A DNA stretch of 64,000 nucleotides, from positions 1-64,000 of the forward strand of contig CAINDA010000045.1 in the NCBI GenBank assembly GCA_903847205.1, given 5' to 3'. Below are positions 8,678 through 17,583 of the stretch, piece by piece; within the stretch, counting starts at the first letter, position 1, and each line of letters begins with the position of its first letter. The notes beneath the pieces are model-generated. The model ran no database searches and was not told where the DNA came from. It saw nothing but the letters and a program-made list of their open reading frames with translations. The DNA comes from an uncultured Bacteroidota bacterium (GTDB lineage: Bacteria > Bacteroidota > Bacteroidia > 2-12-FULL-35-15). Both the position numbers and the translations under genes were made by a program.

Positions 8678-9028
8678 ATGGGCAATTACGAATTGAGTGA
8701 TGAAGAAAAAGAAATTCTTCGAAAAATGAAAGAAGAAGAAAATATAGGAGCTGAAAAGGAACATTTATTTTGGTATAGCGAATACCCTAATTACTCTATT
8801 GATAGTAAAGTTAAATATTGGGTTGCTAATATTCATCATGGAATGAGGCAGCAAGGTGATGTTATGGGAGATATGTATACTGAGTTTTCTAAAAAATGGT
8901 ATTTAGATGTCAAAGAAAAAGAACCTGACTTTGATTCTATTTTTAAAGAGGTTGTCTCTAAATTAGACTTTGATTTTAATTGGGACGAATATTACAGACG
9001 CATATCCCCCGTTCAGCGCGGCGAATAA
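8678..9028 (+). CDS. Small acidic protein of unknown function
   Basis: I do not recognise this 116-residue product. It begins with a charged helix (DEEKEILRKMKEEE, about 8-21), is rich in Trp and Tyr (WYSEYPNY, VKYWVANIHHGM), has no signal peptide or membrane segment, and ends RISPVQRGE. The last 8-9 codons lie inside copy 2 of the ~88-bp repeat, so the repeat supplies the stop codon and C-terminus. This suggests the gene was joined to the repeat, or the repeat inserted into its end. A TAnnTTTG-like box (TATCTTTG, 8566-8573) and a hairpin lie upstream. It sits between the OLD nuclease and the MntA/HepT pair. The coding nature is moderately sure; the function is unknown. Confidence 0.6.
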   Translation: MGNYELSDEEKEILRKMKEEENIGAEKEHLFWYSEYPNYSIDSKVKYWVANIHHGMRQQGDVMGDMYTEFSKKWYLDVKEKEPDFDSIFKEVVSKLDFDFNWDEYYRRISPVQRGE

Positions 9029-9092
9029 AAATACTAATCGAACACGTTAAGCGCTGCGTCCCGCTGCACTTTCTTTAAGCGGCATCCTGCCG
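9005..9092. repeat. Two-hairpin ~88-bp repeat, copy 2
   Basis: It shares the core of copy 1 with two substitutions in the stems (GCACTT for GCGCTT, and AAGCGG for AACCGG). Its left part overlaps the end of the preceding coding sequence. Confidence 0.9.
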
Positions 9093-9175
9093 TGTTATTT
9101 AATATGGAACGAAATTTTGTTTGCGGCGCTGACTGAAAAACTGTTGCGTCATAAGTTCATCAAAAAGTATTTTTG

Positions 9176-9183
9176 TACATTTG
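9176..9183 (+). promoter_or_regulatory. Possible -7 box of the mntA-hepT operon
   Basis: TACATTTG matches the Bacteroidetes TAnnTTTG consensus. It ends only 4 bp before the ATG at 9188, which would make the message leaderless or nearly so. No -33 TTTG was found at the usual distance. Confidence 0.35.
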
Positions 9184-9187
9184 TTTT

Positions 9188-9481
9188 ATGCAGATAGAAA
9201 ACAGCAAAATAGAAAAGATTAAAGACTATTTTAAAAACCGTCCGGTTTTGAAAGCCTACCTCTTCGGCTCTTATGTTCGCGGTGAAGCCGACAGTAAAAG
9301 TGATATAGACCTGCTGGTTGACCTTGATTATTCTCAAAAAATAGGTTTGCAATTCATTCAAATGAAAATTGATTTAGAAAAAATACTTCATCTTAAAGTT
9401 GATTTAGTTTCATCAAACGGTATTTCAAAATATATTAAACCTTTTATAGATAAGGAAAAACAATTAATATATGCGAAATAA
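9188..9481 (+). CDS. mntA: MntA-type nucleotidyltransferase antitoxin
   Basis: The 97-residue minimal nucleotidyltransferase has the motif FGSYVRGEADSKSDIDLLVD with Gly27-Ser28, Arg31, Asp39 and Asp41, the metal-binding pattern of the family. I chose ATG 9188 over an upstream TTG at 9173 because the TTG overlaps the likely promoter box and adds only five residues. The downstream HEPN gene overlaps its end by 11 bp. In characterised MntA/HepT pairs, MntA adds AMP to a tyrosine of the HepT toxin and inactivates it. The intact active site suggests the same here. The pair lies between copies 2 and 3 of the ~88-bp repeat. Confidence 0.88.
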   Translation: MQIENSKIEKIKDYFKNRPVLKAYLFGSYVRGEADSKSDIDLLVDLDYSQKIGLQFIQMKIDLEKILHLKVDLVSSNGISKYIKPFIDKEKQLIYAK

Positions 9482-9818
9482 GTTAGGCGATAAAGCAAGG
9501 CTGCAGCATATTCTGGATGCAATTCTTGAGGTAGAGAGTTATTTACTAAATACCAATACTGCAGATTTTTTGAACAATTCTATGATGAGATTTGCATGTA
9601 TAAAACAATTAGAGATTATTGGAGAAGCAAGTAATCACATTACAGAAACCACAAAAAAGAATTTTCCCTCAATAGAATGGGGGCAGATAACTGGAATGAG
9701 AAATGTATTTATTCATGAATACTTTGGAATAGATTCAAGCTTAGTTTGGGAAATTATAAAAAATGATTTACCTGAGTTGAAAGAGAAAGTGATAGATATT
9801 ATTACCAAACTTGAATAA
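9471..9818 (+). CDS. hepT: HepT-like HEPN ribonuclease toxin (DUF86)
   Basis: The 115-residue all-helical protein carries the HEPN motif RX4HXY as RNVFIHEY (Arg77, His82, Tyr84). Arg and His are the expected RNase residues, and Tyr84 is the expected target of AMP addition by MntA. Conserved family segments KQLEIIGEASNHI (about 45-57) and WGQITGMRN are present and the length is normal. Its start overlaps mntA by 11 bp, so translation is probably coupled. The cell role would be a toxin-antitoxin or defence module. Only biochemistry could show whether the toxin is active. Confidence 0.88.
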   Translation: MRNKLGDKARLQHILDAILEVESYLLNTNTADFLNNSMMRFACIKQLEIIGEASNHITETTKKNFPSIEWGQITGMRNVFIHEYFGIDSSLVWEIIKNDLPELKEKVIDIITKLE

Positions 9819-9891
9819 CACCCCATCCAGCCGGCACATCAAAACGCTGCATTATCAGAACCAAAGAGATAATGATAAAAAACCCTTATTT

Positions 9892-9981
9892 ATCCCCCCG
9901 TTAAGCGCTGCATATAAAAATATTTATCGAACACGTTAAGCGCTGCGTCCCGCTGCGCTTTCTTTAACCGGCATCCTGCCG
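9892..9981. repeat. Two-hairpin ~88-bp repeat, copy 3
   Basis: It has the same core as copies 1 and 2. Its left part contains an extra GTTAAGCGCTGC (from 9900), duplicating the core start. It lies 73 bp after hepT and 47 bp from the end of the convergent giant gene. Confidence 0.9.
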
Positions 9982-10028
9982 TACTATACTCGCCGTTCAA
10001 CGAAGTTAATTTAATTAAAGAGATCTCC

Positions 10029-13000
10029 TTATTTAACAATACTCACCCGCCCAATATACTGGTGCTGCAGTTTTTTTACCCTGTCTTTAAATTTACATTT
10101 CCATACATACACATCCATCTGCGCAACGTCGCTTCCATAGTTAGCCCTGCCATCCCAGGCTTTCCCCCATTCGGTTGTGCTCCAGATCAAATTTCCCCAG
10201 CGGTCGAAAATCAGCATCTCGTAAGTGGTTTCATCAATGCCAACGCCTTTCGGTGTCCAGCCGTCGTTTAAGCCGTCGTCATTAAGAGTAAAAGAGTTGG
10301 GAGCGTAAAAAGTGAAATCATCTTCAATTTCTATGCAGGCAGTTGTTGAGTCAACGCAGTTAAACTGGCTGCTTACTTTTAGTTTAGCGCAGTAGTAGCC
10401 TGTATCAAGATAAGTAAATTCAGGATTCTGAAGTATTGATGTAGAGCGAAGCAGGTCGCCGAAAGTCCAGTTCCACGTAACAGCACCGACAGATAAATCA
10501 GTAAATGAAATTTCAGGGGCAAGTATTGTTGCCGGCTGCGGGCTCATGCTGAAACTGGCTGCCGGCTTAGGATATACCGTAACATAAGCTGCGCTTGAAT
10601 AGCTGCTTATACAGCCGTTGGTATCAGTCACGCTGAGTGTTACCGTGTGGCTGCCGGGGACTTCGTAACAATGCTGCAGATTACAGCCGTTAGATGATGA
10701 CCCGTCGCCGAATGACCATGAACAGAACACGCTGCTTGCGGAAGTATTTGCGAACGTAATACATAAAACAGGACAGCCTATTGCAGTTCCCGAAGTAAAA
10801 GAAACCGGCTGCAATGGGTTCACAGCAATGGTATACGTATTTGAAATACCCGGACAGCCGTTAAAAACAGGCAGTACCGTTATTGAAGCCGAAACACGGG
10901 CAGTGCCGGAGTTTACAGCAGTAAATGCCGGCACATCACCGGTTCCGCCAGCACCGATGCCGATAGATGTATTTGAGTTTACCCAATTAAATACACTGCC
11001 CGGCGGGGTGCTTATAAAATTTGATGCAGGAACTGTAACACCGCTGCATACCGTAAAGTCTGCCGGAACAGCAACATTAACATTGGATACAGGCTGCGCA
11101 GCAATTGTAAAAACAGCAGAAGCGCTGCAGCCGTTTGCTGATGCTGATGCTGTGATTACAGCGGTAAGCACGCCTGCTGTTGAATTTATGGGCGTGAAGG
11201 ATGCAATATTGCCGGTTCCGCTTGCGGCGAGGCCGATTGCAGGATTGCTGTTAACCCATGTGAAAGAAGCTCCCGGAAGCGCACTGCTCAATGTAACAGA
11301 TGCCGTTGTATCGCCGTGGCAGATGGTTTGATTAGCGACAGCAGTGATAGTCGGCGCCGGATTAACTGTAATAGTAAATTTTATTCCTGCCCCGCTGCAG
11401 CCATTGGCTGTAGGTATTACAGCAACAGTATCAATAAGGGGAACTATGCCGTTATTCACTGCCGTGAAAGATGCAATGTCCCCGGATCCGCTTGCAGGAA
11501 GTCCGATGCCGGAATTTGTATTTGTCCAGCTGAATGTTGCACCTGCTGACCCGCTGCTGAAATTTACCGCGGCCACAGCATCTCCGCTGCACACAGCCTG
11601 ATTAGCAACTGCATTTACATTAGGAGTTGTAATTGTAATGGTGAAAGAAATACTGCTGCCCGAACATCCGTTTGCCGTCGGAACTACCGTGATAACAGCA
11701 TTTATTGTTGTGTTCCCTGAATTCACTGCCGAAAAAGAGGCAATATTCCCGGTTCCATGCGATGCAAGACCGATGGTGGAATCGCTGTTAGTCCACTTGA
11801 AAACGGTGCCCGGCAAGGTGCCGCTGAAAGTTATAGGCAGTACTGCATTGCCGTTGCAGACTGACTGCGAAGCTATAGCAGCAGCATCCGGAATCGGGAA
11901 AACGTTGATACTGAATGTGTCGCTGGAGCTGCACGCTATTCTGTTTGAAGTTAAAAAGTAATTAAATGACTGCTGCCCGTTTGTTAAAATCGGCGCTGTA
12001 AATACAGGGTTTGCAATCGCAGTATCATTTAAACCCGCAGCGGGCGTCCAGCTGTAAGTATATCCATTCACAGGAGGGCTGTTAAGCGTCAGCGTTCCTC
12101 CTGAACATACTGTAGTATCGCGCCAAGCGCCGGTTAACCTTGAATGTATCAAAAGCTGTGAAGGATTGCATACGCAGGGGTTCACGGCAGTATCAACAAC
12201 TGCTATTATAGAGCAGGTCTGCCCTGCGGGTGCATTAAACGTATGTGAATAAGAAATTGATCCGTTGCTTGTTACCAATAGTGTATCCTGTGCTAAAAAC
12301 ACATCGCCACTGTTGTAAACCCCATTGCCATTGGCATCATAATAAAACTGTATAATGGAAGCCCCCGACTGTATTGCTTCTCCGGTATTGGTGATATCAA
12401 GATTTACTGTTACAGTTTCTCCCCCCGGCGGATTAGGTATTGATGCAGCACTGCCATTGCTCAATGCAAGAAATGCTTTATAGGTATAAACCGAAAGAGT
12501 TGTATCGCCTGTTACAACATCTATTGCACAGCTGCTGCCTGAAGTGGTGCAAGTAACAGGGCCGGAGCTGATGGTGCTTCCTTCAAACAGAGATATATCG
12601 CAGGAAAGCAGAGATGGGTTTCCCTGGTAATTAAAAGTGAATACAGTGCTGTCGCCGAAAGCAACACCCGGTGGCAGTTTCCATCCTAAATAAATACTGC
12701 CGCCGTATGTAACCTGCGAAGGAACAGAGACAGCAGGCGCATTGTGGATTCCTGTAAAAGAACCGGCAGTATAAGAAACTCCGGGAGGAAGCTGCACAAT
12801 AACTGAATCACTGCTGCCAAAAGCCGAAGGCCCTTTATTCTGAACTACAGCCCTCATTAAAGAAGGAAGGGCGCAGGGAGAAAGGTAGGAAGTCCGTAAA
12901 GAAATTTCTGTACTGTAAGGCGGCAATGCGCCTGTTATATAAAACCTCGGCGCTGCAGTTTCCTTGATAACCGGGAATCCGCATGCTGCATTGCCTTTCA

Positions 13001-16000
13001 GGGTAAAGTGAATAATACTGCCGGAAGTGTAATCGCAGTTAGTAACAACTTTGAATTTAATTTTAAACTCATTCATATTTGTATCAAGTATGCCTCCCAG
13101 GCCGTTTACACGGATGAGGTTATTGATAACCGAAAGGTTCCACTGCCATGTGGTGCCGTTTACAAAAGCGGGATTTGGAATTGCAGTATATACGCTGTTC
13201 AAAGGATAACTTAACTTTGAAGAACCCGGCACAATGCTTAAGCCTGCCGGCAAATCAATTGATAACAGGACATTGTACAAGGTGCCTAATTGAAAATTGA
13301 GTCCGTCAACAATATAAGTTGTTGTATCGCACAAAGGCACAGAGCCTGCCGGCGAGGTTATATTTAAATCCAGCAGGGGAAGAAGCGGTGTTTCTTTCAA
13401 AGTAATTTTCTGAGGTACGCATTGATATGCAGCAAGACTGTCGGGGTAACCCGCGCAATTCCATCCCGAATAAATAATAATGCTATCCTGATTGCAGGAA
13501 GTGAAAGAGCCGGTTATCCTGAATTTACGCACTGCAGCCTGACTCACTTCGCCCAGCTTATAAAAGGCGCCGGATGGCGGAACAACAATGCTGTTATCCA
13601 AATCATACACCTGGGTTATATTTACTCCGGTAATCTGCGGCGCGCTCAGCCAGGCGTTGAAGGCATTGGAAACGTTTGAAGAATTTGAAATATTTATGTA
13701 CCATACAGCATTGCTGTCAGGGGCATTCACCGATGGCAGTATAGACTGCAGCAGCAAATCAGGAGCCTGGTAAACAACATAATCATGATCAATTATTGAT
13801 GTTGAAAAACTTCCTGCACCTGTTAAAAAAACTGTCGGGGTAAAAATCCAGTCATCCGTTATCCCCTGCGAAACCAAGGGTATTGAGGCGCAGGAGGGTT
13901 CCATTGTTATCTGCAGCACTCCGGAGAATCCATCATCGCTGTAAGGAATAGCACCGCCGTGTGCCTGGAAATAACTTTGAACAGGAAACACAAGTGCGCT
14001 TGAATTCGGATTAAGCGGCGTTAAAGGAATAACGGCACTGGAAGCAGATACGCCTGTTCCGGCGGTTCTCTTTTCGCTGAACTGGGCAGAAACAAATTTG
14101 AAGCCGGGCGGAAGGGTGCTTTTCAAAGTATCAATATGCGCCCAATTGCGGTATTCGTAAGGAAATAAATTTCCGCCGTCGTAATTATTACAGCAGGGGC
14201 CTATGCTCAATCCATAATTCTGAGAGGCAGAAAAAGTATCGCAGGAGTTTTGAAAATAATAATTCTCGTCGTACGACACAAACTTGTATCCCATAATAAA
14301 ACACTTGCCGGTATCGCCGCTTGTACACAAAAATTTATGCGGGCCGGCCGGAGGGTTCATAATATCGCTTACATACAGCGAATCCACAGCCTTGCAGTTA
14401 AAAATTGGCCCTGTTGTATTAACGTTAACCTTGTATCGCGGCTTAAATATCACTACATCACTATTCAAATACGTAAATCCTGCCGGAGCTGCACCTGAAG
14501 AAATCAAAGCAGCTGCGCTCAGGTTGTAATAAAAATCGCGGTCGGTACCGGAATTAGTAATTGTCGGTGGGAAGTTTGTACCATGAGCGAGCAGCGCCCC
14601 GCTTCTGTAAACAGATAAATCGGCATCCAGAAAACCCAGCAGATTGCCATTGGTCATTGTGGATGTTGCATAACAATACTGCCACGCGGGATGCGGCCCG
14701 TTTGTAATCACCAGGCCGTTATAAGATGCGGTAATAGTATCGCCGAACATGGCCCTGTTAGTTTTTATTTTTGAGAAATTCAAACTTCCTCCTGTATCAG
14801 GCAGGCCGTTTCCTCCGCCCGGTTCATTGTCCGGCAGGCCGTAGCTTGTTCTTTTGAAATCATGAGAATAGAACGACATACCTACGCAGTTAGTGTAATG
14901 GCAGGCTGTGATTGAATCCAGCGTATGACAGCTTAACTTTATAGAATCAGTACAAGGCTGAAAGTTGGCGCTGGTGAAGCATATTAAAGTAAGGGAGTCG
15001 TAGGCGGCACAGGAAAAATACCTGTCGGGGCAGGAAGGAGTTGATGAACAAAGAACAATTACCGGAGCGCTTACGCAGGAGATTGTTGCTTCGCATCCAC
15101 AGGAAGTGCTGGGAACATAACTCACTTTAAGGACAACATTACCGGGGTCGCCGGCGCAGCCGTTGCAATTAACAGGAAGAGCAATTTTTACCTGTGCCTG
15201 GTCGAGATTAAAAGGCGGCTGTCCATTAAAAATGGCAGTTACTGTACTTCCCGAAACATTTACTGAAGAAGGGTTCCAGGTACCTGCACCGCTGGAGCTG
15301 ACTACACTTAATGCAGCATACGTTAAACAGGGAGGTATGGTGAATACAAATTTCCAGTATGCTGTGCCGTCGCCCGGATAAGGCTGTTGATACACATAGC
15401 CGGTGAATTTAAAATTAAAATTTCCTGTCTGCCCCGAATCCAAAACAGTGGGAGAATAATTATTTGTTAACGCCCCGAATAGCTGAGAATAAACCCTCCC
15501 CCATGCTGTGGCTATCAGATAAGGGCTTTGGCAGGCATTGGTGTAAGTTCCCTTATAGGCCCAGCCGTTAAAATAACTCTGCCCTGCGCCGGTGCAGGCA
15601 TTGTAGCAGCAGCTGTAAGTATTAAATCTCAGATATACTGTATCGCCGGGATTCAGGACAGGGATGGTAACAACCACTCTGCCTTTTGCGCTTGCAGGCA
15701 TACAGTTGAGCTGGCTTACACTCTCAGTGCTGTCAGGAGTTATAGAAACAGGCGTTGCAGAACCCGCCTGCATTGTAAAGCTGGTTTCATCAATATTGGA
15801 GCCCATGTTATTATTGTAACCATTGCCGTTAGAAAGAAAAATATCCAACTGGATGCTGACTGCCTGGCCCAAACCGGTATTGGTTATTATTAATTTCTGG
15901 AGACTCGCATGGCCCGGGCCAAGGCAGTTGTTCATGGGAGGACTGTCGGGCGTTATTTGTATATTGGGTATAAGGTTTGGAAATACAACATTGGCCGCTG

Positions 16001-16820
16001 AAACCGCCGACTGGCATACCTGGCTGTTGCATCCCCAGAAGGCACTGAAATCGGAAGAAACAAGAGAGCAGCTGGCTACTGAAATTGTTTCGCATAAGGT
16101 AACAGATTCGCCCTGCTCAAATACAGCATTGTGATTACCGACAGTGTTAAAAATTGCTGCGCCGAATGTCACGGTTTCGGTACCGCCCGAATTTACCCAG
16201 GTGCCGTTATTAATGCTGTTAACATGAATGCCGCTGCCGTGAATATCTGTAAAAGTAAACTGGGTTAAAGCCCCGGACCCGCTGTTTGTAATGGTAATAC
16301 AGCGTGTAAATATATCTCCTAAATTTCCCGAATACGATTGGTTTGTCACCGAGGTAAAGGAAAGGCTGGGCTGCCTTACGTTGTAAGGCAGTGTATAGGT
16401 ATCGTAATTATGGCTGCTATTAGCAGTATAATCAACCAGCATCGTATTTTGAATTACACCGCCATTGCCGATGTATTGAATCACTGCGCAGCTGGCAGCT
16501 GCAGAAAAAGTAATGTTCAGTGTTGATAATGTCGGCATGCTTGATAATAAAAACACCGGCTGGTTAGGCACGGAAGTATTTATCTCAGAGGCCCCGGTTA
16601 TGGAGCCTGTCTGGTAGGAGATGCCGGAGGGCATTGTCAATTTTAAAGTATCGTTTGTGACTAAAAAAGGCGAAGGGTTAAAAATTGAAACATTGAAAAC
16701 CTGAGGTGTACCGCATACGGTGAATTGGGCTGGTGCAGTGCCGGAAATAGTAAGTATATTTCCCTGGCTCCAGCCCTGGTAATAAAAGAAGATAAAAATA
16801 ATGGCAAGAATTTTTTTCAT
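10029..16820 (-). CDS. Giant secreted protein with PKD repeats and gliding-motility C-terminal domain
   Basis: The 2263-residue protein starts with a signal peptide (MKKILAIIFIFFYYQGWSQ). The N-terminal two thirds look like a series of DUF11/CARDB-like beta domains rich in Ser, Thr, Gly and spaced Cys. About residues 1600-2000 hold repeated modules built on (V/I)ANQ(A/T)VC(S/N)GD and GTGNIASF. Two PKD-like domains follow (about 2007-2085 with WSFGDG, and 2087-2165 with WNWTFGD). The last ~90 residues are a type B, gliding-motility-associated C-terminal domain: TLNDDGLNDGW, MLIFDRWGN, WDGRANYGSD and a final basic strand. Such domains direct export through the type IX secretion system and cell-surface attachment. 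It is probably an adhesin or structural surface protein. The gene is monocistronic in appearance. Confidence 0.9.
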   Translation of the reverse strand: MKKILAIIFIFFYYQGWSQGNILTISGTAPAQFTVCGTPQVFNVSIFNPSPFLVTNDTLKLTMPSGISYQTGSITGASEINTSVPNQPVFLLSSMPTLSTLNITFSAAASCAVIQYIGNGGVIQNTMLVDYTANSSHNYDTYTLPYNVRQPSLSFTSVTNQSYSGNLGDIFTRCITITNSGSGALTQFTFTDIHGSGIHVNSINNGTWVNSGGTETVTFGAAIFNTVGNHNAVFEQGESVTLCETISVASCSLVSSDFSAFWGCNSQVCQSAVSAANVVFPNLIPNIQITPDSPPMNNCLGPGHASLQKLIITNTGLGQAVSIQLDIFLSNGNGYNNNMGSNIDETSFTMQAGSATPVSITPDSTESVSQLNCMPASAKGRVVVTIPVLNPGDTVYLRFNTYSCCYNACTGAGQSYFNGWAYKGTYTNACQSPYLIATAWGRVYSQLFGALTNNYSPTVLDSGQTGNFNFKFTGYVYQQPYPGDGTAYWKFVFTIPPCLTYAALSVVSSSGAGTWNPSSVNVSGSTVTAIFNGQPPFNLDQAQVKIALPVNCNGCAGDPGNVVLKVSYVPSTSCGCEATISCVSAPVIVLCSSTPSCPDRYFSCAAYDSLTLICFTSANFQPCTDSIKLSCHTLDSITACHYTNCVGMSFYSHDFKRTSYGLPDNEPGGGNGLPDTGGSLNFSKIKTNRAMFGDTITASYNGLVITNGPHPAWQYCYATSTMTNGNLLGFLDADLSVYRSGALLAHGTNFPPTITNSGTDRDFYYNLSAAALISSGAAPAGFTYLNSDVVIFKPRYKVNVNTTGPIFNCKAVDSLYVSDIMNPPAGPHKFLCTSGDTGKCFIMGYKFVSYDENYYFQNSCDTFSASQNYGLSIGPCCNNYDGGNLFPYEYRNWAHIDTLKSTLPPGFKFVSAQFSEKRTAGTGVSASSAVIPLTPLNPNSSALVFPVQSYFQAHGGAIPYSDDGFSGVLQITMEPSCASIPLVSQGITDDWIFTPTVFLTGAGSFSTSIIDHDYVVYQAPDLLLQSILPSVNAPDSNAVWYINISNSSNVSNAFNAWLSAPQITGVNITQVYDLDNSIVVPPSGAFYKLGEVSQAAVRKFRITGSFTSCNQDSIIIYSGWNCAGYPDSLAAYQCVPQKITLKETPLLPLLDLNITSPAGSVPLCDTTTYIVDGLNFQLGTLYNVLLSIDLPAGLSIVPGSSKLSYPLNSVYTAIPNPAFVNGTTWQWNLSVINNLIRVNGLGGILDTNMNEFKIKFKVVTNCDYTSGSIIHFTLKGNAACGFPVIKETAAPRFYITGALPPYSTEISLRTSYLSPCALPSLMRAVVQNKGPSAFGSSDSVIVQLPPGVSYTAGSFTGIHNAPAVSVPSQVTYGGSIYLGWKLPPGVAFGDSTVFTFNYQGNPSLLSCDISLFEGSTISSGPVTCTTSGSSCAIDVVTGDTTLSVYTYKAFLALSNGSAASIPNPPGGETVTVNLDITNTGEAIQSGASIIQFYYDANGNGVYNSGDVFLAQDTLLVTSNGSISYSHTFNAPAGQTCSIIAVVDTAVNPCVCNPSQLLIHSRLTGAWRDTTVCSGGTLTLNSPPVNGYTYSWTPAAGLNDTAIANPVFTAPILTNGQQSFNYFLTSNRIACSSSDTFSINVFPIPDAAAIASQSVCNGNAVLPITFSGTLPGTVFKWTNSDSTIGLASHGTGNIASFSAVNSGNTTINAVITVVPTANGCSGSSISFTITITTPNVNAVANQAVCSGDAVAAVNFSSGSAGATFSWTNTNSGIGLPASGSGDIASFTAVNNGIVPLIDTVAVIPTANGCSGAGIKFTITVNPAPTITAVANQTICHGDTTASVTLSSALPGASFTWVNSNPAIGLAASGTGNIASFTPINSTAGVLTAVITASASANGCSASAVFTIAAQPVSNVNVAVPADFTVCSGVTVPASNFISTPPGSVFNWVNSNTSIGIGAGGTGDVPAFTAVNSGTARVSASITVLPVFNGCPGISNTYTIAVNPLQPVSFTSGTAIGCPVLCITFANTSASSVFCSWSFGDGSSSNGCNLQHCYEVPGSHTVTLSVTDTNGCISSYSSAAYVTVYPKPAASFSMSPQPATILAPEISFTDLSVGAVTWNWTFGDLLRSTSILQNPEFTYLDTGYYCAKLKVSSQFNCVDSTTACIEIEDDFTFYAPNSFTLNDDGLNDGWTPKGVGIDETTYEMLIFDRWGNLIWSTTEWGKAWDGRANYGSDVAQMDVYVWKCKFKDRVKKLQHQYIGRVSIVK

Positions 16821-16903
16821 TTTCTGCGGTCTTTACCCTGCTTCAATAAACTGTTAGACTGTTATATAAAATGAATTAATTAATCATTCGTTTTCACTCC
16901 TAA

Positions 16904-17005
16904 CCGGCTAAAGGGCTAAAGCCCTATTAATAACAGATGTTCCATTTGTAACCCCAGCCTTAAGGCTGGGGTTATGAAAACCATGCTGGCCAATGGCTTT
17001 AGCCA
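16904..17005. repeat. REP-like cluster of short palindromes
   Basis: Three dyads lie close together: AGGGC-TAAA-GCCCT (16912-16925), the perfect palindrome AACCCCAGCCTTAAGGCTGGGGTT split as arms 16950-16959 and 16964-16973, and TGGCT-TT-AGCCA (16994-17005). GGCTAAA at the left end also pairs with TTTAGCC at the right end, so the whole block could fold as one cruciform. Intergenic elements of this design are common in Bacteroidetes and may be tied to REP-associated transposases. No such transposase is in this window. Confidence 0.75.
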
Positions 17006-17226
17006 TGATGATTTTTTTTAGCCAATCAGCAATGTTTCGTTTTATACTATCAAAATTCTTGACGGTTTTTTCTTAAAAAATATTTATATCCCCGTTCTTC
17101 AACTGCAAATATAGATGCAAAATGTTAGGGAATAGCTGCACCGCACTAAAACAATTCCGCATTCCCCGATGCAGTTTATCATTTGCATGAATGACAATGT
17201 TCATTTTCAAGCAGCGCCTCTGAGAA

Positions 17227-17234
17227 TAACTTTG
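17227..17234 (+). promoter_or_regulatory. Possible -7 box of the YHS-protein gene
   Basis: TAACTTTG matches TAnnTTTG, 32 bp ahead of ATG 17267. No good -33 element is visible. Confidence 0.35.
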
Positions 17235-17266
17235 CATTGAAATCAATTTTTACAATTGAAAATCCG

Positions 17267-17551
17267 ATGTTTAGTATTTTGTTTAAGGCTGCGTTTTTCC
17301 GCAGCATTTTATTATTCGGCGCGGCAGCGTTTTCCTCGTGTATCATGTTTTTTGTGAAGCCCCCGCTGCCCGATTTAGTTATGGATCTTGTCTGCCGTCA
17401 AAAGGCAGCGAGAGCAGCGGCATACAAGGTAAAATACATGGGAAAAGTTTATTATTTCGACAGGTATGCGTGCAGAACTGCTTTCAAAATGAATCCGGAA
17501 AAATTATCGACAACAAAGGTGATAGAAACCATGAAAAACTTTTGGGAATAA
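17267..17551 (+). CDS. YHS-domain protein, probable lipoprotein
   Basis: The product is about 94 residues from ATG 17267; a TTG at 17237 would add ten residues but lies too close to the putative promoter. The N-terminus is hydrophobic and ends in AAAFSSC, an imperfect lipobox, so the protein is probably lipidated. Residues about 40-85 resemble a YHS domain: VCRQKAA, then AYKVKYMGKVYYFDRYACRTAFKMNPEKL (pattern only), with one Cys in each half as expected for metal-binding YHS proteins. YHS domains are often linked to copper or other heavy metals. The gene is flanked by unrelated genes. Function beyond the fold is inference. Confidence 0.65.
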   Translation: MFSILFKAAFFRSILLFGAAAFSSCIMFFVKPPLPDLVMDLVCRQKAARAAAYKVKYMGKVYYFDRYACRTAFKMNPEKLSTTKVIETMKNFWE

Positions 17552-17583
17552 AACCGCTGCTGCGTTAAACAATGCAGACCTTT

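Noticed and set aside
8451-9981. Integron attC sites
   Set aside because: GTTAAGC and CTTTAAC appear, but in reverse order to RYYYAAC...GTTRRRY, and no integrase is present. The cassette idea is kept only as a layout remark.
11638-11961. Plus-strand genes inside the giant minus-strand gene (also 10828-11331, 15528-15893)
   Set aside because: These are antisense echoes of PKD-type repeats in a clear coding sequence.
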